Shown: one piece after another, positions 1 through 6,721 of the stretch
How positions within the stretch are numbered: position 1 is the first letter of the stretch
Layout: every line of letters begins with the position of its first letter
The notes under the pieces: model-generated
Database searches by the model: none
What the model was told of the DNA's origin: nothing
The model's input: only the letters and a program-made list of their open reading frames with translations
NCBI GenBank assembly: GCA_027489295.1
Contig: JAIYAA010000224.1
Coordinates: 1-6,721, forward strand
DNA: 6,721 bases
Direction of reading: 5' to 3'
Origin: Sphingomonadales bacterium
GTDB taxonomy: Bacteria; Pseudomonadota; Alphaproteobacteria; Sphingomonadales; Sphingomonadaceae
Position numbers and translations under genes: made by a program

Positions 1-1853
<1,853 letters not shown>

Positions 1854-1859
1854 GGCCGG

Positions 1860-1874
1860 ACCCCTTAGCGGGGT
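1860..1874 (-). promoter_or_regulatory. Small hairpin covering the purL ribosome binding site
   Basis: Bases 1860-1864 (ACCCC) and 1870-1874 (GGGGT) form a 5-base-pair inverted repeat around a 5-base loop. On the purL strand the AAGGGG Shine-Dalgarno sequence (1866-1861) lies partly in the loop and mainly in the downstream arm, so folding would hide it. The repeat and its position are seen directly. A role in translational control is inference, and a 5-pair stem may be chance in DNA this GC-rich. Confidence 0.35.
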
Positions 1875-1935
1875 GTTGCGCGCGCGTCACCCCGGCAGTT
1901 TGGCGGAGACGGCAAACGCGGCGTTAAGATGCGGC

Positions 1936-2325
1936 ATGGTAGCATTGCGTATGCCGATCCTGCCGCTGCTCACCCACGGACTGCATGCCGACGATGCGCT
2001 GGCCCCCTTGCCGGCCGCCTGGGAGTGCGATCTGGCGACCAATGCGCTGCGCTGGTCGGCGGGCGCCTATGCGCTGTTCGGCTTCCCGCCGGGATACCGG
2101 GTGACCCGCGACGAGGCGGTGGCGATGTATACGCCCGAATCGGCGACGCTGCTCGAACAGGTGCGCAGCAAGGCGGTGGCGGAGGGCAGCAGCTTCACGA
2201 TCGACGTGACGATCCGCCGCCGCGACGGTGCGCTCCGCCGGATGCGGCTGACGGCGGACGTGGAGTGCGAGAATGGCCGGCCGGTGCGGCTGTACGGCAC
2301 CAAGCAGGACGTTACTGACGAATAG
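1936..2325 (+). CDS. Single-domain PAS protein
   Basis: This is a 129-residue protein with a PAS-fold sensor domain over nearly its whole length and no output domain. PAS hallmarks are WECDLATNALRWSAGAYALF near residues 29-48, where the first strand and helix carry the typical W..D..t....WS...y.lfG pattern, and a C-terminal strand ending in YGTKQDVTDE, the usual PAC-type end (D-V/I-T) where a kinase or GGDEF domain would normally follow. The protein stops there. The LOV-type NCRFLQ cysteine motif is absent, so it is not a blue-light sensor of that class; any ligand is unknown. The start is uncertain: ATG 1936 or ATG 1951, neither with a good Shine-Dalgarno sequence. TTGGCG (1900-1905) and GTTAAG (1923-1928), 17 bases apart, could be a weak promoter giving an almost leaderless message. 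The gene ends 2 bases from convergent lrgB. The PAS assignment is fairly firm; the role is unknown. Confidence 0.8.
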   Translation: MVALRMPILPLLTHGLHADDALAPLPAAWECDLATNALRWSAGAYALFGFPPGYRVTRDEAVAMYTPESATLLEQVRSKAVAEGSSFTIDVTIRRRDGALRRMRLTADVECENGRPVRLYGTKQDVTDE

Positions 2326-2327
2326 GC

Positions 2328-3029
2328 CTACAGCACCGCCCAGAGCGTCAGCAGCAGCGCGGTCATCGCGGCGTTGAGCGCCATGCCGACGCCGGCGAAG
2401 GTGCCGCCCAGTTCGGAGACCTGGAAGGCGCGGGCCATGCCGATGCCGTGCGCGGCGACCCCGGCCGCGAAGCCGCGTACCCGGTAGTCCTCGATTCCCA
2501 GCAGGTTGAGCAGCGGCGAGGCGACCATCGCGCCGAACACGCCGGCGATCAGCACCACCACGCCCGCCAGGGCGGGAATGCCGCCCAGCTGGGATGCGAG
2601 CGCCATCGCGACGGGAGTCGTCACCGAGCGCGGGGCGACCGTGGCGAGGATCTGCGCGCTGCCGCCGAACGCCCAGACGATGCCGGTGACGCTGAGAATC
2701 GCGGTGAGCGACCCCGCGATCAGCGCGAGCAGCAAGGGGCCGGCGGCGCGGCGGACCAGTGTGCGGTTGCGCCACAGCGGCACGGCCAGGCCCACCGTCG
2801 CCGGGCCGAGCAGGAAGCCTAGCATCGCTGTGTTCTGCGCATAGACCGGGTAGGGCGTGCGCGTGGCGAGCAGGATGCCGATCAGCACCGGCGTGGCGGT
2901 GAGCACAGGGTGGCACAGCGGGTGGCGGTTGCTGCGCTTCGACAGGCGATCGGCGCCCTCGAACACCATCAGCGTCCCCGCCAGCCAGAGCAGCGGCGTA
3001 GCCTGCAGCGCGTGCCAGAGGCTGCTCAT
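2328..3029 (-). CDS. lrgB: LrgB/CidB family membrane protein
   Basis: This is a 233-residue inner-membrane protein of the LrgB family (usual length about 230), partner of LrgA. Family members have been described as antiholin-like modulators of murein hydrolase activity and, more recently, as parts of carriers for small organic acids (pyruvate in bacteria, glycolate/glycerate in the plant plastid LrgAB fusion). Several hydrophobic segments are visible, for example around residues 43-55, 68-85, 97-120, 153-172 and 212-232. Family motifs are LGPATVGLAVPL (74-85), PRSVTTPVAMALASQLGG (133-150) and the near-terminal RGFAAGVAAHGIGMARAF (185-202). As I recall the family, the last motif more often reads HGIGTA, so Met198 may be a variant. 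The ATG at 3029 overlaps the lrgA stop as ATGA and has GGAG 8 bases upstream, which points to translational coupling. The substrate cannot be told from sequence. Confidence 0.93.
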   Translation of the reverse strand: MSSLWHALQATPLLWLAGTLMVFEGADRLSKRSNRHPLCHPVLTATPVLIGILLATRTPYPVYAQNTAMLGFLLGPATVGLAVPLWRNRTLVRRAAGPLLLALIAGSLTAILSVTGIVWAFGGSAQILATVAPRSVTTPVAMALASQLGGIPALAGVVVLIAGVFGAMVASPLLNLLGIEDYRVRGFAAGVAAHGIGMARAFQVSELGGTFAGVGMALNAAMTALLLTLWAVL

Positions 3030-3394
3030 GCGCCGCGCTCCGCCCGGTCGAGCGCCCAGCGGAAGACCAGCGCGGTGACCGCCATCGTCAGCAGGGTCGA
3101 GGCAAGCGTGGCGACGACGATCGCCACGCCGTTCTTCGCCAGCACCGGGCCTTGCTCGATCAGCCCCACCGCGGCGGGGACGAACATCACCGAGAGGTGC
3201 GCGGTCAGCCAGGCGGAGACTTGGACGAGGCCCGCCCGCTCGCCAGGGCGCAGCAGCAGCCAGCCGAGCAGCAGGAACATGCCGATCACGGGGCCCGGCA
3301 GCGGTAGGCCGGAGAGCAGATGGATCCCCTCGCCGAGTAGCTGGCAGAGGAGCAGGGTGGCGATGGCGGCGATCATGGCGCCCGCCCATGCCAT
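3026..3394 (-). CDS. lrgA: LrgA/CidA family holin-like membrane protein
   Basis: This is a 122-residue small membrane protein of the CidA/LrgA family, co-transcribed with lrgB through a 4-base overlap. Four hydrophobic stretches are visible, near residues 4-21, 32-49, 62-80 and 88-112. Conserved family segments are LPLPGPVIGMFLLL (30-43) and LSVMFVPAAVGLIEQG (67-82), followed by a positively charged C-terminus (RWALDRAERGA). I chose the ATG at 3394 because it gives the usual family length; ATG 3376 is an alternative. The open frame extends upstream to 3505, but that extension is low-complexity and arises from the repeat element at 3470-3563 (peptide MDPGFRRDD), so it is unlikely to be translated. 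No strong Shine-Dalgarno sequence lies before 3394. The gene is about 180 bases downstream of the HxlR regulator on the same strand, with the repeat element between them. Function within the family (holin-like or transport partner) is unresolved. Confidence 0.9.
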   Translation of the reverse strand: MAWAGAMIAAIATLLLCQLLGEGIHLLSGLPLPGPVIGMFLLLGWLLLRPGERAGLVQVSAWLTAHLSVMFVPAAVGLIEQGPVLAKNGVAIVVATLASTLLTMAVTALVFRWALDRAERGA

Positions 3395-3469
3395 GCGGGG
3401 GCGGCGAGGTACACTGCGCGGCGGGGTAGGGTGGGGCGGATCCGTAAAACCCTTGGCCCGTCCACAATC
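3395..3469. other. lrgA upstream region
   Basis: This short gap lies between the lrgA start and the 94-base repeat element. I see no convincing -35/-10 pair on the minus strand. If lrgAB has its own promoter it should be here or within the repeat; otherwise lrgAB depends on read-through from the HxlR gene across a strong hairpin. Confidence 0.3.
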
Positions 3470-3563
3470 GTCATCCCGGCGAAAGCCGGGATCCATTGTG
3501 GTCACCGTGTCGGCTCTTGCTGAAGCCGAGAGGTGATTGGATCGCGGCTTTCGCCGGGATGAC
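3470..3563 (+). repeat. Paired inverted palindromic repeat (REPIN-like), copy 1
   Basis: Two 26-base arms lie in inverted orientation: 3470-3495, beginning GTCATCCCGGC and ending GGGATCCA, and 3538-3563, its reverse complement with one mismatch. They flank a 42-base spacer. Each arm is itself an imperfect palindrome (CCCGGC / GCCGGG around GAAA). The spacer holds nested inverted repeats: TCACC (3502-3506) with GGTGA (3532-3536), and TCGGCT (3510-3515) with AGCCGA (3524-3529). The left arm is also bracketed by CCACAA (3462-3467) and TTGTGG (3496-3501). The whole could fold as one long hairpin in RNA or as a cruciform. It lies between the HxlR gene and lrgA, and may act as a terminator or mRNA stabiliser for the HxlR transcript. 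The architecture is that of REP doublets; assignment to a RAYT-mobilised family is inference. Confidence 0.88.
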
Positions 3564-3574
3564 GAAGGGAGTGC

Positions 3575-3979
3575 CTACTCCGCCGCTTCGTCCAGCGCGG
3601 TCGGCATCAGGTCGCCCAGATTGCCCTGGATCCACTCGATCAGGTCCTCGACCCGCCCCGCCGCCTCGCGGCCTAGCGGAGTGAGGCTGTATTCGACGTG
3701 CGGCGGCACCACCGGCAGGCTGCGGCGGGCAACCAGATGGTGCGCTTCCAGCTGCTGGAGCGTTTGCGCCAGCATGCGTTCGCTCACCCCGTTCACCCGG
3801 CGGCGCAGTTCGCTGAAGCGGCGGGTGCCGTCCTGCAGTGCGACCAGCACGAGCAGGCCCCAGCTGCTGGTGATCCGCTTGAGCACGGCGCGCGATGGGC
3901 AATCGGTGGCGAACACGTCGCCGCGCTCCATCATCGCGGCCAGCGTGCGGGAAGGGGTGCGAGCCGGCTCGGCAGACAT
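3575..3979 (-). CDS. ytfH: HxlR-family redox-responsive transcriptional regulator (YtfH-like)
   Basis: This is a 134-residue winged helix-turn-helix regulator of the HxlR/MarR-like type, expected to bind DNA as a dimer and repress the divergent oxidoreductase. The family core runs from about residue 21 to 119: DVFATDCPSRAVLKRITSSW, then LVALQDGTRRFSELRRRV, VSERMLAQTLQQLE (recognition region) and the wing PVVPPHVEYSLTPLG. Recalled E. coli YtfH is very similar across this core. Cys27 in the DCPSR motif corresponds to the N-terminal cysteine that HxlR relatives such as YodB, HypR and QorR use to sense quinones, diamide or disulfide stress. The start is uncertain. ATG 3979 has AAAGG 13 bases upstream, which is rather far, and TATAAG (3988-3983) sits just before it; ATG 3934 or 3931 would also keep the whole domain. 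Divergent from qorB by 89 bases, it is probably autoregulated through the palindrome at 4006-4022. Confidence 0.93.
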   Translation of the reverse strand: MSAEPARTPSRTLAAMMERGDVFATDCPSRAVLKRITSSWGLLVLVALQDGTRRFSELRRRVNGVSERMLAQTLQQLEAHHLVARRSLPVVPPHVEYSLTPLGREAAGRVEDLIEWIQGNLGDLMPTALDEAAE

Positions 3980-4068
3980 TTTCTTATACTTACCTTTGTG
4001 TGCGTACTTACGATTCGTAAGTGGGGCGCTAGATCGCTGGGGTCAATCCACGATCGAAAGGAATTGCC
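3980..4068. promoter_or_regulatory. Divergent promoter region between the HxlR gene and qorB
   Basis: This is an AT-richer 89-base stretch between divergent starts. On the minus strand TATAAG (3988-3983) resembles a -10 box, but it lies only 3 bases from the annotated regulator start. On the plus strand I find no strong -35/-10 pair; TTACGA (4008-4013) with TAGATC (4030-4035), 16 bases apart, is a weak candidate. AAAGGAA (4057-4063) is the qorB Shine-Dalgarno sequence at a 5-base spacing. The exact promoters are not resolved from sequence. Confidence 0.6.
4006..4022. promoter_or_regulatory. Probable HxlR operator (17-base perfect palindrome)
   Basis: ACTTACGATTCGTAAGT is a perfect 17-base palindrome centred on base 4014, with half-sites ACTTAC and GTAAGT separated by 5 bases. 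It ends 46 bases before the qorB start and begins 26 bases beyond the regulator start. A third half-site copy, TACTTAC at 3987-3993, repeats TACTTAC at 4005-4011 in direct orientation 18 bases away and overlaps the minus-strand -10-like box. Binding by the adjacent HxlR protein is inferred from position and symmetry, which fit dimeric HxlR regulators that repress divergent quinone reductase genes. Confidence 0.75.
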
Positions 4069-4917
4069 ATGTACGCCGTTACCGGAGCCTCGGGCCAGCT
4101 CGGCCGCCTCGTCATCGACTCGCTGCTGGGCAAGGTCGCGCCCGGCCAGATCGTCGCGCTGGTGCGCACCCCCGACAGCGTCGCCGACCTCGCCGCCAAG
4201 GGTGTGACGGTCCGCGCATTCGATTATGATGCGCCGGAAACGCTGGCGCCGGCGCTGGCGGGCGTCACCCGGCTGCTGCTGATTTCGGGCAATGCGGTGG
4301 GCAGCCGCGTGTCGCAGCACCGCGCGGTGATCGACGCGGCCAAGGCGGCGGGCGTTGAACTGATCGCCTATACCAGCATCCTGCGTGCGCAGACCTCGCC
4401 GATGCTGCTCGCCGCCGAGCACAAGGCGACCGAGGATCTGCTGGCCGCCAGCGGGCTGCCGACCGCGCTGCTGCGCAACGGCTGGTATACCGAGAATTAC
4501 CTGATGGGTGCAGGCCCTGCGATCGAGCACGGCGTGCTGATCGGCAGCGCGGGCGAGGGCGTGGTCTCCGGCGCGGCGCGGGCCGATTATGCCGAGGCGG
4601 CGGCGGTGGTGCTGACCCGCGGCGAGGCGGGGACATTTGAGTTGGCCGGCGATACCGGCTTCACTCTCGCCGAACTGGCGGCGACGCTGGCAGAGGTTTC
4701 GGGCAAGCCGGTTGCCTATCAGAACCTGCCCGAGGCGGACCATGCCAAGGCGCTGGAAGGCGCGGGCCTCCCCGGCCCATTCGCGGCGATCCTGGCGGAT
4801 AGCGACGCACGCGCGGGCGAGGGTTCGCTGTTCGACGATTCGCACACGCTGTCGGGGCTGATCGGCCGCCCGACCACGCCGTGGCGCGAGAGGATCGCGG
4901 CGGCGCTGAAAGGCTGA
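4069..4917 (+). CDS. qorB: NAD(P)H:quinone oxidoreductase, NmrA/atypical SDR family (QorB/YtfG-like)
   Basis: This is a 282-residue cytosolic Rossmann-fold enzyme expected to reduce quinones with NAD(P)H and so detoxify electrophilic quinones. The N-terminus MYAVTGASGQLGRLVI carries the GxxGxxG dinucleotide motif (Gly6, Gly9, Gly12). Further matches to recalled E. coli YtfG (286 residues) are LLLISGNAVGSR, AAKAAGVELIAYTS, LLRNGWYTENYL (about 141-152), EHGVLIGSAGEG, RADYAEAAAVV, the central YQNLPEADHAKAL and the C-terminal LADSDARAGEGSLFDDSHTLS. As is usual for NmrA-like atypical SDRs, there is no classical YxxxK active site in the standard place. The start is well supported by AAAGGAA 5 bases upstream. 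It is divergent from its likely repressor, an arrangement shared with E. coli ytfG/ytfH. Substrate range is inferred from the family. A second repeat element begins 10 bases after the stop codon. Confidence 0.93.
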   Translation: MYAVTGASGQLGRLVIDSLLGKVAPGQIVALVRTPDSVADLAAKGVTVRAFDYDAPETLAPALAGVTRLLLISGNAVGSRVSQHRAVIDAAKAAGVELIAYTSILRAQTSPMLLAAEHKATEDLLAASGLPTALLRNGWYTENYLMGAGPAIEHGVLIGSAGEGVVSGAARADYAEAAAVVLTRGEAGTFELAGDTGFTLAELAATLAEVSGKPVAYQNLPEADHAKALEGAGLPGPFAAILADSDARAGEGSLFDDSHTLSGLIGRPTTPWRERIAAALKG

Positions 4918-4927
4918 CGATCGTCTT

Positions 4928-5021
4928 GTCATCCCGGCGGAAGCCGGGATCCATTCGCCACTCGCTCCAGACAGGAGCCGATACGGCGACCCCAATGGAT
5001 CCCGGCTTTCGCCGGGATGAC
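4928..5021 (-). repeat. Paired inverted palindromic repeat (REPIN-like), copy 2, opposite orientation
   Basis: This element has the same length and plan as the one at 3470-3563: arms at 4928-4953 and 4996-5021 (inverted, one mismatch) around a 42-base spacer. Nested inverted repeats in the spacer are TCGCC (4955-4959) with GGCGA (4985-4989), and GCTCC (4964-4968) with GGAGC (4974-4978). Read on the minus strand it aligns without gaps to copy 1: 26/26 and 24/26 in the arms and, by my hand count, 28/42 in the spacer. It lies between the convergent qorB and arsC genes, where its hairpin could serve as a bidirectional terminator. Membership of a genome-wide family is inferred. Confidence 0.88.
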
Positions 5022-5040
5022 GGCTGTTGGTGGCGGGATA

Positions 5041-5062
5041 TCTTCTCGTTCCGGCGAGAAGA
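5041..5062. terminator. Hairpin downstream of arsC, possible terminator
   Basis: TCTTCTCG (5041-5048) and CGAGAAGA (5055-5062) form a perfect 8-base-pair stem with a 6-base loop, 7 bases beyond the arsC stop codon. No clear run of T follows on the minus strand, so intrinsic termination is uncertain; it may instead protect the 3' end of the accC-arsC message. Confidence 0.5.
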
Positions 5063-5069
5063 CGCCCCG

Positions 5070-5405
5070 TTACAGGATTTCCCGCACCTTTTCCGGCGGT
5101 CGGCCCAGTCGAACGCCGTGCTCGGTGACCACCAGCGGGCGTTCGATCAGGATCGGGTTGGCCGCCATCGCGTCGAGGATGGTGTCGTCGTCCGCGCCTT
5201 TCAGCGGCTTGGCGGCATCCTCGGCGATGCGCAGGCCTTCGCGGGCGGTCATGCCCGCGCGCTGGTAGAGATCCGCCAGAACCTCGCGGCTCGGCGGGGT
5301 CTTCAGATAGTCGATCACCTCCACCTCGGCGCCGGCGTCCTTGAGGATCGCCAGCGCCTCGCGCGACTTGGAGCAGCGCGGGTTGTGGTAGATCGTGGCC
5401 TTCAC
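5070..5405 (-). CDS. arsC: ArsC/YfgD-like arsenate reductase family protein (glutaredoxin-dependent type)
   Basis: This is a 111-residue thioredoxin-fold protein. The active-site segment is [16 protein letters not shown], with Cys11 as the likely nucleophile and the CX3R arginine at residue 15. Family arginines equivalent to E. coli ArsC Arg60, Arg94 and Arg107 appear as Arg59 (GLR), Arg89 (ERP) and Arg102 (GRP), the last two in the conserved ILIERPLVV and [13 protein letters not shown] blocks. The NPRCSKSRE signature is closer to recalled E. coli YfgD than to plasmid ArsC, so arsenate reduction is plausible but not certain; a general thiol reductase role is possible. I chose the GTG at 5405 because it gives the family N-terminus and overlaps the accC stop as GTGA. 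An upstream ATG at 5450 would add an arginine/glycine-rich stretch lying inside accC. No ars operon genes (arsR, arsB, acr3) are nearby. Confidence 0.88.
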   Translation of the reverse strand: MKATIYHNPRCSKSREALAILKDAGAEVEVIDYLKTPPSREVLADLYQRAGMTAREGLRIAEDAAKPLKGADDDTILDAMAANPILIERPLVVTEHGVRLGRPPEKVREIL

Positions 5406-6721
5406 GCCGCGGCGGCCTCGTCCTGCTTGGCGAGCCATTCCTCGAGCCACTTGATCGTATAGTCGCCCTTCAGGAACTCGGGATCGTCGAGCAGTGCCTG
5501 GTGAAGCGGGATCGTCGTCTTGATGCCGTCGACCACGAACTCTTCCAATGCCCGCTTCAACCGCAGGATGCAGCCCTCGCGGGTGCGGCCATAGACGATC
5601 AGCTTGGCGATCATCGAGTCGTAGTAAGGCGGGATCCGGTAGCCCGAATAGATGCCGCTATCGACGCGGACGTGCATGCCGCCCGGCGCGTGGAAATGCG
5701 TGATCGTGCCCGGCGAGGGCGCGAAGGTCCGCGGATCCTCGGCGTTGATGCGGCATTCGATCGCGTGGCCGCGGAACTCCAGATCCTCCTGGCGCACCGA
5801 CAGGCCGTGGCCTTCGGCGACGCGGATCTGTTCACGGACCAGGTCCATGCCGGTGATCATCTCGGTCACCGGATGCTCGACCTGCAGGCGGGTGTTCATC
5901 TCGATGAAGTAGAACTCGCCATTTTCCCACAGGAACTCGATCGTGCCGGCGCCGCGATAGCCCATGTCGGACATCGCCTTGGCGACGATGCTGCCCATAT
6001 GCGCGCGCTCTTCGGGCGTGATCACCGGCGACAGCGCTTCTTCGAGCACCTTCTGGTGGCGGCGCTGGAGCGAGCAGTCGCGCTCGCCGAGATGAATCGC
6101 GTTGCCGTTGCCGTCGCCGAACACCTGGAACTCGATGTGGCGCGGGTTGCCGAGATATTTTTCGAGATACACGGTGGCGTCGCCGAACGCGGCCTTCGCC
6201 TCCGAGCCCGCCTGCTGCATCAGCGTTTCGAGCTGGTCCTCGCTGGTGCACACCTTCATGCCGCGACCGCCGCCGCCCGAGGCGGCCTTGATGATCACCG
6301 GATAGCCGGCCTTGGCGGCGATCGCCTTGGCCTCTTCCAGATCCGCGATCGGGCCGTCCGAGCCCGGCACCAGCGGCAGGCCGAGCGCGCCGGCGGTGCG
6401 CTTCGCCTCGATCTTGTCGCCCATGGTGCGGATATGCTCGGGCTTCGGACCCACGAAGATCAGCCCGTGCGCCTCGACGATCTCGGCGAACTGGGCGTTC
6501 TCCGAAAGGAAGCCATAGCCCGGATGGATCGCGTCCGCGCCCGAGATCTCGGCTGCCGAGATGATGTTGGGCACGTTGAGATAGCTCTCCGACGCGGCCG
6601 GTGGGCCGATGCAGATCGCCTCGTCCGCCAGGCGCACGTGCATCGCATCGGCATCGGCAGTGGAGTGCACCGCCACCGTCTTGATGCCCATTTCATGGCA
6701 CGCGCGGTGGATGCGCAGCGC
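5402..6721 (-). CDS. accC: Acetyl-CoA carboxylase biotin carboxylase subunit AccC (partial, N-terminus off the right edge)
   Basis: AccC carries out the ATP- and bicarbonate-dependent carboxylation of the biotin on AccB, the first half-reaction in making malonyl-CoA for fatty acid synthesis. The 439 visible residues begin [20 protein letters not shown], equivalent to position 14 of E. coli AccC, so about 13 residues are missing. Key segments in visible numbering are [10 protein letters not shown] (66-75), [17 protein letters not shown] (91-107), the glycine-rich ATP loop [12 protein letters not shown] (145-156), [14 protein letters not shown] (187-200), [11 protein letters not shown] (214-224) and the catalytic [14 protein letters not shown] (274-287, with Glu274, Asn276, Arg278 and Glu282). 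A later [17 protein letters not shown] block is typical of the C-terminal domain. All catalytic residues are intact. accB is expected immediately upstream, outside the window. The stop codon overlaps the GTG start of the ArsC-like gene. Confidence 0.97.
   Translation of the reverse strand, partial: ALRIHRACHEMGIKTVAVHSTADADAMHVRLADEAICIGPPAASESYLNVPNIISAAEISGADAIHPGYGFLSENAQFAEIVEAHGLIFVGPKPEHIRTMGDKIEAKRTAGALGLPLVPGSDGPIADLEEAKAIAAKAGYPVIIKAASGGGGRGMKVCTSEDQLETLMQQAGSEAKAAFGDATVYLEKYLGNPRHIEFQVFGDGNGNAIHLGERDCSLQRRHQKVLEEALSPVITPEERAHMGSIVAKAMSDMGYRGAGTIEFLWENGEFYFIEMNTRLQVEHPVTEMITGMDLVREQIRVAEGHGLSVRQEDLEFRGHAIECRINAEDPRTFAPSPGTITHFHAPGGMHVRVDSGIYSGYRIPPYYDSMIAKLIVYGRTREGCILRLKRALEEFVVDGIKTTIPLHQALLDDPEFLKGDYTIKWLEEWLAKQDEAAAA

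Noticed and set aside
1924..2916. 330-codon minus-strand open frame across the PAS gene and lrgB
   Set aside because: It lies in a different frame from lrgB, is Arg/His-rich without domain features, and overlaps two convincing genes.
3395..3505. N-terminal extension of lrgA to an ATG at 3505
   Set aside because: The extra 37 codons come from the repeat element and a Pro/Arg-rich stretch. LrgA proteins are normally about 120 residues, which the ATG at 3394 gives.
3931..4995. 354-codon open frame on the minus strand opposite qorB
   Set aside because: It is antisense to a well-supported oxidoreductase, rich in Arg/Gln/Ala, and begins within the repeat element; it is a shadow of GC-biased coding.
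3470..5021. CRISPR-like or transposon interpretation of the 26-base repeats
   Set aside because: The four copies form two inverted pairs 1.4 kb apart, not a regular direct-repeat array, and no transposase gene or clear target-site duplication is present in the window.
5406..5450. Upstream ATG start for the ArsC-like gene at 5450
   Set aside because: The additional 15 residues (Arg/Gly-rich) lie inside accC and do not fit the family N-terminus, whereas GTG 5405 does.
4881..5462. 193-codon plus-strand open frame across the second repeat and arsC
   Set aside because: It runs through both arms of the repeat and antisense to arsC, and shows no recognisable domain.

Overview
The window looks like chromosomal DNA from a high-GC alphaproteobacterium, most likely a sphingomonad (Sphingomonas or a close relative). 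That placement is inferred from the strong GC bias at third codon positions, the gene families, and the short palindromic repeats beginning GTCATCCCGGC. No rRNA or other decisive marker is present. I see no phage, plasmid, CRISPR, tRNA or insertion-sequence gene.

Layout, left to right. (1) 1-1853, minus strand: the N-terminal 617 codons of purL (purine synthesis), running off the left edge. (2) 1936-2325, plus: a small protein made almost only of a PAS domain, divergent from purL. (3) 2328-3394, minus: an lrgA-lrgB pair of membrane proteins with a 4-base ATGA overlap. lrgB converges on the PAS gene with only 2 bases between the stop codons. (4) 3575-3979, minus, and 4069-4917, plus: a divergent HxlR-type regulator and NmrA-type quinone oxidoreductase, matching the E. 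coli ytfH/ytfG (qorB) pair. A 17-base perfect palindrome in the 89-base gap is the probable operator. (5) 5070-6721, minus: accC (biotin carboxylase, lacking about 13 N-terminal residues at the right edge), followed by a small ArsC/YfgD-like reductase whose GTG start overlaps the accC stop.

The most notable non-coding structure is a pair of 94-base elements at 3470-3563 and 4928-5021. Each has two inverted 26-base arms around a 42-base spacer. The two elements lie in opposite orientation and bracket the regulator/oxidoreductase module. When one is reverse-complemented, their spacers align without gaps, and a base pair in the inner stem changes from A-T to G-C on both sides. This is the pattern of REPIN-type repeats (paired REP sequences) kept as a folded unit.

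Functionally the window mixes housekeeping genes (purL, accC) with stress or accessory genes: the quinone-responsive regulator/reductase pair, the thioredoxin-fold reductase, LrgAB and the PAS protein. I do not see a clear new multi-gene system. The best leads are the paired repeat elements and the architecture of the operator.
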